This document shows positions 10,176 through 21,042 of a stretch of DNA of 64,000 nt, in pieces; position 1 is the first letter of the stretch, and the number at the start of each line of letters is the position of its first letter. Position numbers and translations under genes: made by a program. Origin of the DNA: Candolleomyces eurysporus (lineage: Eukaryota; Basidiomycota; Agaricomycetes; Agaricales; Psathyrellaceae); assembly GCA_027579435.1 (NCBI GenBank), contig JANBPK010001473.1, positions 62,001 to 126,000 on the forward strand, written 5' to 3'. The notes beneath the pieces are model-generated. The model was not told where the DNA came from. It saw only the letters and a program-made list of their open reading frames with translations, and did no database searches.

Positions 10176-11930
10176 GTTCACGAACGTCCAGATCCGTCTG
10201 TGTGGGGGACTTTGAATGGGTCAATGCCCTTCATCTTGTATCTCTGATTTGCAACTTTTCTAAACGCGTATATTGATGTTGTCGAAGCAGAAAAAGTCTT
10301 CAGGGGAAAGAAGAATCTTGCAATTTACAACGCACTGGGCAATAGTTGAATTTAAGGGCAATAAGAATGCATAGTACAGGGACGGTGTAGCTATCAAACG
10401 TGCACGAAAGCCGATGAATCGGAACAGAGGGTAATCAAGACGATCGACCCTGCCGCGTCTTAAGCTGCGGAACAGTAGAGGGATGCGGCAAGACGACAGT
10501 GTCAGGTATAATCACTCGGAAATTTGCAAAAAGAAACCACTTTCGAAGTCCCGGGAAGAGGAGAGTCGGCAGACATAATGTGCAAGAAATAGGGAACACA
10601 TGCGACGGACGGAAAATAGGCCGCCGTGAGAGGGAGTAATCGTCCGTTGCGAACAAACGGGTCGCAGAACGGGGACGGAATGAGCCGCCACCTGCCAAAA
10701 GGAACGTTCGGCAACAGCATTTATCTCGAACGCACTTTCGCTCCTAGAGAAGGTCAGAAAGTAAGGGCTGATTGAAGAAGCAGGCGGTCAGGAAGATCAT
10801 AGAATGACCTCTTTCTTGAGTGTCAGTACAAGAGAAGCAAGAGTCATCGATGGAGATGGCTTAAATTGCGTTAGGCATTGTACTATCAGGATTGATACGT
10901 TGTGCAACGGCACACCCCCAACAATTTGGCATAAACTAGCAGAAGCTTTGAGTTCCGAGTACTCTCAGCGACAATAGTCCGGTTGTAATGAAATACCTCT
11001 TGAACGCCCAGGTTGTCGGATGGTGAAGGCTGATGAGAAGGATCGCGTAATAGGCGGAGAAAAAGGCGAAAGATGAAGTGGAATATGTCGAAAGGAGGGG
11101 CAACTTTGGACAGGCGCCCATCATGGATAGCGGCAGCAGACTTCTTCTGGAGGTTTGATTACTCGGCCAACTTGGCGGCCGTAGAAGGGGATGGTGCGTG
11201 TATCTGAACAGTGTTTAATATCCTGAAGGAGTCTCAGAAAGTAGATCAGGGAGAAATTTGCTAGCGACGTACATTGAAACGCAGTGAGTTCAGCGATAAC
11301 ATTACCCATGGTCAGCAAGATCGGCACTGACGACGAGATCAAGAAGGTTTCCATCTTCGACAGTATCAGATATAAAACTGGACAATGATTTAGTTGAAGG
11401 GATGGATGTTAATTCATTTGCGTCCCAAGTAATGCGGCTTCGGAGGCATCGTAAACGGTCACCGTACGTTGAGGCTGTCGATGAAACCGCGCGATGCGAA
11501 CGAGAACATAGCCAAGTTNAAAAAAAAGAAAAGTCACCTTGAAGAACTGTATTGCTGCGTTTGAAACCGCCTGGAAGCTAAATTTTTCAAGAAGCTCCTG
11601 GGTGAACAACGTTCTAAGCTGCCGCACGGGGTTGGCGAGCTAGGAACGTGATATGTCCACAGATTCGGTTGGATTCATTCTTTGAAGGAACACCCAAATG
11701 ACCCGAATAACATATTTAGGCGGGTTCGTCTCGAGATTTCCTGTTGGGTGAAGGTGGGGAGTGGAGGTCAAGGTTGAAGAAACAGTTAAGTAAGTACAAT
11801 CGTGTGGCACTCGTTTCATCCCTGATCGACGCCGAAACTGAATATGAATCAAGCCTGAGGGCCCTGATTGGTATCACATGCCACTTGGCCAGACCATCGA
11901 CATCGACGCTGCCACTCCATCGTTTCGCCT
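10176..11930. other. non-coding spacer between F-box copies A and B
   Basis: This is the longest spacer of the array and largely lacks the blocks shared by the later spacers. Minus-strand open frames at 11409-11627, 11121-11354 and 10936-11124 are fairly hydrophobic and could be decayed exons, but I do not recognise them and no clean splicing joins them. A lone N at 11519 next to an A-run interrupts one of them. The last roughly 80 bp, with GACGCCGAAACTGA near 11828 and CCCTGATTGGTATCAC near 11862, match the conserved leader of the other copies. Confidence 0.4.
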
Positions 11931-13910
11931 ATGGACTCGCCGTTCTCAGAGTATCTGGACTCAGGCTACAGTCCTTCAGACGCCGAGATACCGCTTATCA
12001 AGGCGCTCATCCAACAAAAGCTCGATGTCATAGACAGCATCGACAAAGAGATCAACGATCTTGAGGAATCCTTGGCCGCCCTCAAGGCTCGACGGAAAGC
12101 GAACAAGATCTTCATCCGGAAACATCAGGCCTTCATTGCCCCAATAAAGCGCCTCCCGCCCGACATCCTATCAACAGTCTTTCTCGCATGCCTCCCCGTT
12201 ATCGAGTGCCCGGAGGCAGCCATGACGCCCAACCATCCAGCAGTGGTGATAAGCCAGGTTTGCCGTCAGTGGCGACAACTCGCCTTCGACACACCTTTGT
12301 TGTGGTCCAGGATCCAGTTGATTCTCCCTCTGGTCAATTGCGATCCCTATTATGCCCCCGATGAGGCAGACCGTGAGGGAGAGGCAGCCGCAGCCCTCTT
12401 TAATTCAGCCATTCAACGCCTATACGACGCGACCACGATCTGGCTAAATCGTTCCAAAGGCTGCCCTCTGTTAATCTTCGTGGAAGCGACGGAGAGCGCT
12501 GCTGTAGGATTTGGCCCACCCTACTCAAAGATATTGGAAGACTCAGTACTCATGGGCTTGGGAAAGCTCGTGAGCCTACTGCTCAGCGAGTCTAAGCGGT
12601 GGGAGCAGGTCAGGTTCAAGCTTGCGATCATTGGCAATGACTCCAAGTCCCAGTTGAGTCGGCTCCTCTTCCTTACCCCTCAAGACGTCCCCATCCTTCG
12701 CAAGGCCTCGATCGTGATTAGCCCTTTGGAAGTCTCCGAGGCACCGATAGTTCCCAGTGTAGAGCCGGAGCCTACGAATTCCTGGTACGGGATCGCGATG
12801 GGTACGATACATGGACAGGCGCTGCGGTCGTTGACGCTGGCCTGCCCCAAGGCTGCTACGAAGTTGAAGGTGTTGCAGGTGAATTGGGCTGGGTTAACCG
12901 AGCTTTCTCTGAGACCTTACATGTGGGGTTATGCGCGGAAAGGGGGGACTCACTTGACCGCAGACGAAGCGCTGGATTTTCTCAGATTATGCCCAAACCT
13001 GGAGCGGTGTAACCTCGCCCTCGGAAACGGATTCCTTACCTCACAGTGGGCGACTCCGCCTGCATCAACAGCGCTAGTGGCAGTCTCACCGGGTCAAGGC
13101 AATAGGCCAGCATGTCACCTTCCCCATCTACATTCCTTGATTCTGCGAGAGGAAGGTAGTCGGACAGACAGTCTGGCTTCTGCTCTCGATCTTCCTTCCC
13201 TTCGTTCCTTCACCCAAATCAGTTCTTTTTACTCGCCTCCGCCTCCGGCGGGCTTTCACCCTTCCTATTCGGATCTCGAAGTTGAGGGAACGTGGAATGG
13301 AATCTCCCTGGTGAAGTGGGCCCAGAGGTTCGGACATACTATTACCAGCATCGATTTCAAGCACTCTGGTGCGCCTCAACACACTTTTGAGAAGTGCTTA
13401 GAGGACCTCCCGAACCTTATCAGTCTCACCTTACGGTCCTCGTTCTCGACAAGTTGGGGTATGGATTCGTCGTGGGGGTCAGCTTCAGGCTCTGACTCAT
13501 TCTTGAAAAGGCTCACTCCAGAGGTGATTGAAGATGGGGATACCGTAACTGTAGCCCCTGGTTGCTTGTGTCCTAAGCTGGAGATTTTGGATCTGAGCTG
13601 CTTCTTGGCCTCAGGTCCTGTCCAGCTCGTATTTAATGACGCGGTTGTGTTGGAATTTTTAATAGGCAGAGCAAAGGCAAGTCTTGAAACGGTTCCAGAA
13701 GTCAGCAGAGTTTCCAAGCTTCGATATATCGGTGTGGGGTTTGCCCTCCCCAAAGTCGTGGACATTGAACAGGAACTTTTACGGAGGGGCTTCAATCTTG
13801 AGGGGTTTGTTGGGCATTGGGTTCATCTTGCCCCTCCCATTATCATACCGCGTTCATACCTTCAAACCCCTCAGATCGGCGATTTTGCAATGGACGAGTT
13901 CTCGAAATGA
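11931..13910 (+). CDS. F-box protein, tandem array copy B
   Basis: A single exon of 659 residues, starting MDSPFSEYLDSGYSPSDAEI. The N-terminal helical stretch reads VIDSIDKEINDLEESLAAL and the F-box core IKRLPPDILSTVFLACLP with VCRQWRQLAFDTPLLW. Copy B is closest to copy C: the two share the VIDSIDKEI variant, the YYAPD loop, EATESAA, and near-identical C-terminal halves. Differences gather in loops, such as after ILPLVNCDPYYAPDEA and in the proline-rich FTQISSFYSPPPPAG segment. It ends FAMDEFSK, shorter than copies A and H. The open frame reaches upstream to 11868 but the conserved ATG at 11931 is preferred. Role as an SCF adaptor is inferred from the F-box only. Confidence 0.87.
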   Translation: MDSPFSEYLDSGYSPSDAEIPLIKALIQQKLDVIDSIDKEINDLEESLAALKARRKANKIFIRKHQAFIAPIKRLPPDILSTVFLACLPVIECPEAAMTPNHPAVVISQVCRQWRQLAFDTPLLWSRIQLILPLVNCDPYYAPDEADREGEAAAALFNSAIQRLYDATTIWLNRSKGCPLLIFVEATESAAVGFGPPYSKILEDSVLMGLGKLVSLLLSESKRWEQVRFKLAIIGNDSKSQLSRLLFLTPQDVPILRKASIVISPLEVSEAPIVPSVEPEPTNSWYGIAMGTIHGQALRSLTLACPKAATKLKVLQVNWAGLTELSLRPYMWGYARKGGTHLTADEALDFLRLCPNLERCNLALGNGFLTSQWATPPASTALVAVSPGQGNRPACHLPHLHSLILREEGSRTDSLASALDLPSLRSFTQISSFYSPPPPAGFHPSYSDLEVEGTWNGISLVKWAQRFGHTITSIDFKHSGAPQHTFEKCLEDLPNLISLTLRSSFSTSWGMDSSWGSASGSDSFLKRLTPEVIEDGDTVTVAPGCLCPKLEILDLSCFLASGPVQLVFNDAVVLEFLIGRAKASLETVPEVSRVSKLRYIGVGFALPKVVDIEQELLRRGFNLEGFVGHWVHLAPPIIIPRSYLQTPQIGDFAMDEFSK

Positions 13911-14848
13911 TCAACCTTGTCGAATTCATACGGATACTAATACATGTACCATCTTGTTCTTGGATAAATAATCTTCTTGAAAACCCGTGTTGGATCACCT
14001 TTATCATGCATCAGAGACGGAAATATGCTGGGGTTAGAATGAAGAGTCTGAAAATGCCCAGGTGTTTTCTGGGAGCTGGAATTGAAGCGCGCCTCCCGCG
14101 CTTTACACTAGAAGAGGACGAACGTCACGGGCCCAAGTTGGAGAGCGACGGGCTGCTTCTCTTAGAGTTGGCGAGCTAAAATGTGCAACAAAAAGAGTGT
14201 TTTCCTTTTAGGAATGCGTAAGGGTGAGCTGGTGAGCGCACTCAACTTACCAGTTCCCGTTTGATCTGTGACTAGGGTTGCAGCCTTCACCGACAAAATC
14301 TTTATTCTCCTAGCACCCGAGCGAGGGAGGAGAAAGCGATCATGAGCAGGGTTTAACGGGAGGCGGATGTTGGACATGCAAACAGACAATACAGTCTTTC
14401 CAGATCCGTTCTCTTTGCGGCGCAAGATGATGTCTTAACGCCGCATGCGTTCGCGGATGTCGTGGGCGTTTCTCTCCGGCCCTCGCGTCTGTCTTACAAG
14501 TAAATCGAAGACCTGACTGTGGCCACCATGTGTCAATATTTCAGAAGAAGAAAGGACAGGAGATACTTAGGGACGAATCTCACCACACCCGAATCTAAAT
14601 GGGCGATGATTATCCCTCCTTCTCGACGCCCAAAGCTCCGATTTTCAGCCCTTGTTCGAGCTCGCCTGGATTGTAGAGTTTGCTAGGACGCATCGAGGAC
14701 GGACACGTTACCCTAAACCGAGTCACCGTCCGTGATTGACGCCGAACTCGATCGAAAGAGCCTTCTTGATTGGTATCATTCACTGTGACTCGGTGCACCT
14801 CTCTGCCACACCGTCCTCATCGACGCTGCCACCTCCATCGTTTCGCCT
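13911..14848. repeat. array spacer B-C, with conserved non-coding blocks
   Basis: Three blocks recur in order in most spacers of the array. The first, near 14009, begins CATCAGAGACGGAAATATGC. The second, near 14338, contains GATCATGAGCAGGGTTTAAC. The third, about 150 bp before the next ATG (near 14691), contains ACGCATCGAGGACGG then GTTACCCTAAACCGAGTCAC. Only frames with no inter-copy protein conservation are open here, so the spacer looks like duplicated flank carrying the 3' UTR of one copy and the promoter and leader of the next. Confidence 0.65.
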
Positions 14849-16813
14849 ATGGACTCGCCATTCTCAGAGTATCTAGACTCAGGCTACAGTCCTTCAGACG
14901 CCGAGATATCGCTAATCAAGGCGCTCATCCAACGAAAGCTCGATGTCATAGACAGCATAGACAAAGAGATCGACAATCTTGAAGAATCCTTGGCCGCCCT
15001 CAAGGCTCGACGGAAAGCGAACAAGATCTTCATCCGGAAACATCAGGCCCTCATTGCCCCAATAAAGCGCCTCCCTCCCGACATCCTATCAACAGTCTTT
15101 CTCGCATGCCTCCCCGTTATCGAGTGCCCGGAGGCAGCCATGACGCCCAACCATCCAGCAGTGGTGATAAGCCAGGTTTGCCGCCACTGGCGACAATTCG
15201 CCTTCGACACACCTTTGTTGTGGTCCAGGATCCAGTTGATTGTCCCTCAGGTCAATTGTCATCCCTATTATGCCCCTGATGGGGCCGACCGTGTGGGCGA
15301 GGAAGCCGCAGCCCTCTTTAATTCAGTCATTCAACGCCTATTCGACGCGACCACGATCTGGCTAAATCGTTCCAAAGGCTGCCCTCTGTTAATCTTCATG
15401 GAAGCGACGGAGAGCGCTGCTGGAGGATTCGGCTCACCCTACTCAAAGATATTAGAAGACTCAGTACTCATGGGCTTGGGAAAGCTCGTGAGCCTACTGC
15501 TCAGCGAGTCCAAGCGGTGGGAGCAGGTCAGGTTCAAGCTTGCGATCATTAGCAATGACTCCAAGTCCCAGTTGAGTCGGCTCCTCTTCCTTACCCCTCG
15601 AGACGTCCCCATCCTTCGCAAGGCCTCGATCGTGATTAGCCCTTTGGAAGTCTCCCAAGCACCGATAGTTCCCGGTGTAGGGCCGGTGCCTACGGATTCC
15701 TGGTTTGGGATCACGATGGGTACGATACATGGACAGGCGCTGCGGTCGTTGACGCTGGCCTGCCCCAAGGCTGCTACGAAGTTGAAGGTGTTGCAGGTGA
15801 ATTGGGCTGGGTTAACCGAGCTTTCTCTGAGACCTTACATGTGGGGCTCAGGACGGAAAGTGGGGACCCGCTTAACCGCAGACGAAGCACTGGATTTTCT
15901 CAGATTATGCCCAAACCTGGAGCGGTGTAACCTCGCCCTCGGAAACGGATCCCTTCTCCCAGAGTGGGGGACTCCGCCTACATCAACAACGCTAGTGGCA
16001 GTCTCACCGGGTCAAGGCGATAGGCCACTATGTCGCCTTCCCCATCTACATTCCTTAATTCTGCGGGAAGAAAGTGATCCGACAGACAGTCTGGCTTCTG
16101 CTCTCGATCTTCCTTCCCTTCGTTCCTTCACCCAAATCATTTACTATCCGCCTCCGGCGGGCTTTCACCCTTCCTTTTCGGATCTCGAAGTTGAGGGAAC
16201 GTGGAATGGAATTTCCCTGGTGAAGTGGGCCCAGAGGTTCGGACATACTATTACCAGCATCGATTTCAAGTACTCTGGTGCGCCTCAACACACTTTTGAG
16301 AAGTGCTTAGAGGACCTCCCAAACCTTATCAGTCTCACCTTACGGTCCTCGTTCTCGACAATTTGGGGTATGGGTTCGTCGTGGGGGTCAGCTCCAGTCT
16401 CTGACTCATTCTTGAAAAGGCTCACTCCAGAGTTGATAGAAGATGAGGACACCGTAACTGTAGCCCCTGGTTGCTTGTGTCCTAAGCTGGAGATTTTGGA
16501 TCTGAGCTGCTTCTTGGACTCAGGTCCTGTCCAGCTCGTGTTTAATGAAGCGGTTGTGTTGGAATTTTTAACAGGCAGAGCAAAGGCAAGTCTGGAAACG
16601 GTTCCAGAAGTCAGCAGGGTTTCCAAGCTTCGATTTGTCTGTGTGGGGTTTGCCAACCCCAAAGTCGTGGACATTGAACAGGAACTCTTACGGAGGGGCT
16701 TCGATCTTGAGGGGTTTGTTGGGAGATGGAGTTATCCTGACCCTCCCATCGACATGCCGCGTTCATACCTTCAAACCCCTCAGATCGGCAATTTTGCAAT
16801 GGACGAATTTTGA
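14849..16813 (+). CDS. F-box protein, tandem array copy C
   Basis: A single exon of 654 residues. Nearly identical to copy B through the N-terminal helix and F-box (IKRLPPDILSTVFLACLP), with H for Q in VCRHWRQFAFDTPLLW. It differs from B in the loop VPQVNCHPYYAPDGADRVG, in GSGRKVGTRLTADEA, and in a shorter proline loop (FTQIIYYPPPAGFHPSF). It ends YLQTPQIGNFAMDEF. The closeness of B and C over both coding and flanking DNA points to a recent duplication or gene conversion between these neighbours. Confidence 0.87.
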   Translation: MDSPFSEYLDSGYSPSDAEISLIKALIQRKLDVIDSIDKEIDNLEESLAALKARRKANKIFIRKHQALIAPIKRLPPDILSTVFLACLPVIECPEAAMTPNHPAVVISQVCRHWRQFAFDTPLLWSRIQLIVPQVNCHPYYAPDGADRVGEEAAALFNSVIQRLFDATTIWLNRSKGCPLLIFMEATESAAGGFGSPYSKILEDSVLMGLGKLVSLLLSESKRWEQVRFKLAIISNDSKSQLSRLLFLTPRDVPILRKASIVISPLEVSQAPIVPGVGPVPTDSWFGITMGTIHGQALRSLTLACPKAATKLKVLQVNWAGLTELSLRPYMWGSGRKVGTRLTADEALDFLRLCPNLERCNLALGNGSLLPEWGTPPTSTTLVAVSPGQGDRPLCRLPHLHSLILREESDPTDSLASALDLPSLRSFTQIIYYPPPAGFHPSFSDLEVEGTWNGISLVKWAQRFGHTITSIDFKYSGAPQHTFEKCLEDLPNLISLTLRSSFSTIWGMGSSWGSAPVSDSFLKRLTPELIEDEDTVTVAPGCLCPKLEILDLSCFLDSGPVQLVFNEAVVLEFLTGRAKASLETVPEVSRVSKLRFVCVGFANPKVVDIEQELLRRGFDLEGFVGRWSYPDPPIDMPRSYLQTPQIGNFAMDEF

Positions 16814-17796
16814 AATTGATCAACCTTGTCGAATTCATACGATACTAATACATGTGCCACTTTGTTCTTATATAACTAATCTTTTTGAACACCCGTGTTG
16901 GATCACCTTTATCATACATCAGAGACGGAAATACGCTGGGGTTAGAACGAAAAATCTGAAAATGCCCAGGTGTTTTCCGGGAACTGGAATTGAAGCGGGT
17001 CTTCCGCTTACACTAGAAGAGGCCGAACGTCACGAGCCCAAGTTGGGAGCGACGGGCTGCTTCTGTCAGGGTTGGCGAGCTGAAGAGTACAACAAAAACG
17101 GTGTTTTCCTTTCAGGAATGCAGAAGGGTGAGCTGGTAAGTGCGAGGCTATGCACTCAACGTACCAGTTGCCAGTAGATCGATTCTGTGACTAGAGCTGC
17201 AGACTTCGACAGGATCTTTATTCTCCTGGCAATGGTTTCATAGGTGAGCACATAGTCATCCAGAGCGAGCGAGGAGAAAGCTATCATGAGCAGGGTTTAA
17301 CGGGAGGCGGATGTCGGACATGTAAACAAACAATACAGTCTTTCCAGATCCGTTCTCTTTGCGCAAGATGAATCGATGACGTCTCAACCCCGCATGCGTT
17401 CGTGGATGTCGCGGGGGTTTCTCTCCGGCCCTCGCGTCTGTCTTCCAAGTAAATCGGAGACCTGACTGTGGTTATCGTGTGTCAATACTTGAGAAAAAAA
17501 AANGGGCAGGAGATACTTAGGGACGAAGCTCACCATACTCGAATCTAAATGGTTGATGATTATCCCTCCTTCTCGATGCCCAAAGCTCCGATTTTCAGCC
17601 CTTGTTCGAGTCTGCCTGGATTGTCGAGTTCGCTACTTAGAACGCATCGAGGACGGGAGACGTTACCCTAAACCGAGTCACATCGTCCGTGATTGACGCC
17701 GAACTTGATCGAAAGAGCCTTCTTGATTGGTAGCACTGACTCGCGACGTCTCTGCGCACCCTCCTCATCGACACTGCCACCTCCATCGTTTCGCCT
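16814..17796. repeat. array spacer C-D
   Basis: This has the same three blocks as spacer B-C: CAGAGACGGAAATACGCTGG near 16920, ATCATGAGCAGGGTTTAACG near 17283, and ACGCATCGAGGACGGGAGAC with GTTACCCTAAACCGAGTCAC near 17642. A single N sits after an A-run at 17503. No coding frame is shared with the other spacers. Confidence 0.65.
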
Positions 17797-19746
17797 ATGG
17801 AATCACCATTCTCAGAGTATCTAGACTCGGGCTACAGTCCTTCAAACGCCGAGATACCACTAATCAAGGCTCTCATCCAACAAAAGCTCGATGTCATAGG
17901 CAGCATCGACAAAGAAATCAAGGAGGTCGAAGACTCCTTGGCGGCCCTCAAAGTTCGACGGAAAGCCAACAAGCTCTTCATCCGGAAACATCAGGCCTTA
18001 ATCGCCCCCATAAAGCTACTCTCGCCCGACATCCTATCAACGGTGTTTCTCGCATGTCTCCCCGGTATCGACTGCACGGAGGCAGCCATGACGCCCAACC
18101 ATCCAGCAGTGGTGATAAGCCAGGTTTGCCGCCAGTGGCGACAACTCGCTTTCGACACACCTTTGTTGTGGTCCAGGATCCAGTTGATTCTCCCCAACGT
18201 CGGTTGTGATCCCTATCTTCCCCCCAACGAGGCAGAACGTGTGAACGGGGAAACCGCAGGCCTCTTCGATTCATTCGTTCAACGCCTATTCGACGCGACC
18301 ACGATCTGGCTGAGTCGTTCCAGAGACTGCCCTCTGTCAATCTTCATGGAAGCGTCCGAGTACGCTGCTGGAGGATTCGACACATCCCAATTGAAGACTT
18401 TAGAAGGCTCAGTGCTCATGGGTTTGGGAAAGCTTGTGGGCCTACTCGCCAGCGAGTCCAAGCGGTGGGAGCAAGTCAGGTTCAAACTTGCGATCGTTGG
18501 CAATAGCCGCAAGTCCCAGTTGAGTCGGCTCCTCTTCCTTACCCCTCGAGACGTTCCCAATCTTCGCAAAGCCTCAATCGTGATCAATCCTGTGGAGGTC
18601 CTCGTACCGATAAGTCCCAGTGTGGGGTCGGAGCCTACAGACTTTTGGGATGGGATCGCGATGGGTACGATACACGGACAGGCGCTGCAGTCGTTGACGC
18701 TGGCCTGCCCCAAGGCTGCTACGAAGTTGAAGGCGTTGCAGGTGAATTGGGCTGGGTTGGCCGAGCTCTCGCTGAGACCTCATACATTGGGTGTACCTGA
18801 CTTAACCACAGACGAAGCACTGAATTTACTCAGGTTATGTCCGAACCTGAAACGGTGTAGCCTCGCCATCGGAAACGGATACCTTAGCTCAGGCTGGCAG
18901 ACTCCTCCGCCTGTCTGGGCAGTCGGACCGGTTCAAGATGGGCCAGTATGTCGCCTCCCCTACCTACATTCCTTGATTCTTCGGGAGGATGGTGGCCGGA
19001 CAGATAGTCTGGCTTCCGCTCTCGATCTTCCTTCCCTTCGCTCCTTCACCCAAATTAGTCCTGTTCACTGGCCCATGCAGCCTCCGATGGACTTCCCGTC
19101 TTCTCATTTGAATCCCGAAGGAGAGAACGTGTGGAACATAATCCCCCTGGCGAAGTGGGTCCAACGCTTCGGACATACTATCACCAGCATCGATTTTAAG
19201 CACGTCGGTGTGCCTCAACACGCTGTTGAGAGATGCTTGGAGGACCTTCCAAACCTCATCAGTCTCACCATACGCTCCCCATTCTCGGAAAGCTGGAATA
19301 TGAATATGGCCTTGCCGTGGGGCTCAGCTCCAGGCTGTGACTCCTTCCTGAAAAGGCTCACTCCCGAGGTGATTGAAGATGGGGACACTGTGACCGTAAC
19401 CCCTGGTTTCTTATGTCCTAAGCTGGAGGATCTGGCCCTGAACACCTCGATTCCGTCTCATGCGCACCTCCTGTTTAATGAAACGAGTGTGTTGGAATTT
19501 ATAACAGGTAGAGCGAAGGCCAGTTTGGAAACGGTTCCAGAAGTCAGCAGAGTCTCCAAGCTTCGATATCTCAGTGTGAGGTTTGTCAACCCCAAAGTTG
19601 TGGACATTAAACAGGAACTTTCATCGAGGGGCTTCAATCTTGAGGGGTTTGTTGGGGAATGGAGTTATCCTGACCCTCCCAGGCCACATTCATATCTTCG
19701 AACCCCTCAGATCGGCGATTTTGCAATGGACGAGTTCTCAAATTGA
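17797..19746 (+). CDS. F-box protein, tandem array copy D
   Basis: A single exon of 649 residues, starting MESPFSEYLDSGYSPSNAEI. Its N-terminal helix carries the VIGSIDKEIKEVEDSLAAL variant typical of copies D, F, G and H. The F-box core is IKLLSPDILSTVFLACLP, with Ser in place of the first Pro of the usual LLPPD. The copy lacks several residues before the LTTDEALNLLRLCPNLKRC segment (HTLGVPDLTTDEA), compared with SGRKG in its relatives. It ends SYLRTPQIGDFAMDEFSN. Copies A-C have IKRLPPD, so D marks the switch to the IKL subgroup along the array. Confidence 0.87.
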   Translation: MESPFSEYLDSGYSPSNAEIPLIKALIQQKLDVIGSIDKEIKEVEDSLAALKVRRKANKLFIRKHQALIAPIKLLSPDILSTVFLACLPGIDCTEAAMTPNHPAVVISQVCRQWRQLAFDTPLLWSRIQLILPNVGCDPYLPPNEAERVNGETAGLFDSFVQRLFDATTIWLSRSRDCPLSIFMEASEYAAGGFDTSQLKTLEGSVLMGLGKLVGLLASESKRWEQVRFKLAIVGNSRKSQLSRLLFLTPRDVPNLRKASIVINPVEVLVPISPSVGSEPTDFWDGIAMGTIHGQALQSLTLACPKAATKLKALQVNWAGLAELSLRPHTLGVPDLTTDEALNLLRLCPNLKRCSLAIGNGYLSSGWQTPPPVWAVGPVQDGPVCRLPYLHSLILREDGGRTDSLASALDLPSLRSFTQISPVHWPMQPPMDFPSSHLNPEGENVWNIIPLAKWVQRFGHTITSIDFKHVGVPQHAVERCLEDLPNLISLTIRSPFSESWNMNMALPWGSAPGCDSFLKRLTPEVIEDGDTVTVTPGFLCPKLEDLALNTSIPSHAHLLFNETSVLEFITGRAKASLETVPEVSRVSKLRYLSVRFVNPKVVDIKQELSSRGFNLEGFVGEWSYPDPPRPHSYLRTPQIGDFAMDEFSN

Positions 19747-21042
19747 TCGACCATGTCGAATTCATACGAATACTAATGCATGTACGTTCTTGTATAAATA
19801 ATCTTCTTGAACACCCGTGTCAGATCACCTCTATCATACATCAGAGGCGGAAATACGCTGGGGTTAGAACGAAAAATCTGAAAGTGCCCAGGTGATTTCC
19901 AGGAGCAGGTAGCTGGAGTTGAAGTGCGCCTCCCGTTTACATCATTAGTCCAGAAGAGGACGAACGTCGCGGGCCCAAGTTAGAGAGCGACGGGCTGCTT
20001 CTGTGGGGGTTCGCAAGCCAAGATGTACAAAAAAACCAGTGTTTTCTCCATCGGAATGCATAAGGGTGAGCGGGTGAGTGTGAGGCTACGCACTCAACGT
20101 ATCAGTTCCCGGTTGACTTGTGATTAGGGTTGCAGACTTCTGCTTCACCGGCAGCATCTTTGGCAATGGTTTCATAGTTGAGCACATAGTCATCCCGAAC
20201 AAGGAGAAAGGGTTCATGAGCAAGGCTCAACAGGAGGCAGACGTCACAGACTCAAGCAAACAATACAGTCTTTCCGTTCTCTTCGCGGCGCTCGAAGATG
20301 TCTCGACCCTACGTGCATTCCGGAATTGATACCCCAGTGCCTTTATACCGCGAAAATGTCATCCAATTGCTTTATTACCTGCTAGGAGGCATAGACCACG
20401 TTCCAACTAACTTGAGAAGTTGTTTAAAAGAGGGTCAATGCGGCGTAAAGCTTGAAGTCAGCTTTGCATAGGTCCAAACAAGGAAACTCGTGGAGTTCGC
20501 GGCTCCCGTCGAGATTGTGCATAGTGGTATCCAGATCTATAGCTAAGTGTATACAGAGCTACTGGCTATCTTTGCCTTCTTCGTAAGGGGCACCCGAACG
20601 CCGCAAATCGTCGATANTTTTTTCGCCGATCTGTGATTGTCCCGTTCCCATCCTGCGCACCTCCGGGGTTAACTTGGAGGCCCCACCGCTTAACGAGTGA
20701 TGCCAGGGTTCCTTGCCATCAGGTCCTGCGCAAGAGTAGAAAAACCGCTGGGAGATTCATACTTGATCACCACTGTACCACCGGACATAAGTGAAGTTTA
20801 AAAAGAGAGGTTGATTAAATTTTTGTTACTATCCAATGGCAGCATGTCGCTTTCCCAGGATGCATTGAGGACAGGGCACGTTACCGTCACCCCAAACCGA
20901 TTCACTTGTCACATCCCCAGTGTGTCGCCGGGCCTAAACGTGATCATCGGGAAAGCCCTTCTGATTGTTACCACTCACGGTGACTCGGTTCCACTTGACC
21001 ACGTCCTCCCGCATCGCCGCTGCCACCTCCATCTTTCCACCT
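19747..21042. repeat. array spacer D-E, partly diverged
   Basis: The first block (CATCAGAGGCGGAAATACGC near 19839) and a mutated second block (TTCATGAGCAAGGCTCAAC near 20213) are present. About 300 bp between 20340 and 20800 look unique to this spacer. The leader block is altered but recognisable near 20861-20910 (GATGCATTGAGGACAGGGCA). An upstream ATG at 20844 (ATGTCGCTTTCCC) corresponds to the MSLD-type upstream starts of copies A and F. A lone N lies at 20617 beside a T-run. Confidence 0.55.

Noticed and set aside
10936..11627. Possible hydrophobic multi-exon gene on the minus strand between F-box copies A and B
   Set aside because: No consistent splicing, no recognised family, and one piece crosses an N; kept only as a note in the spacer entry.
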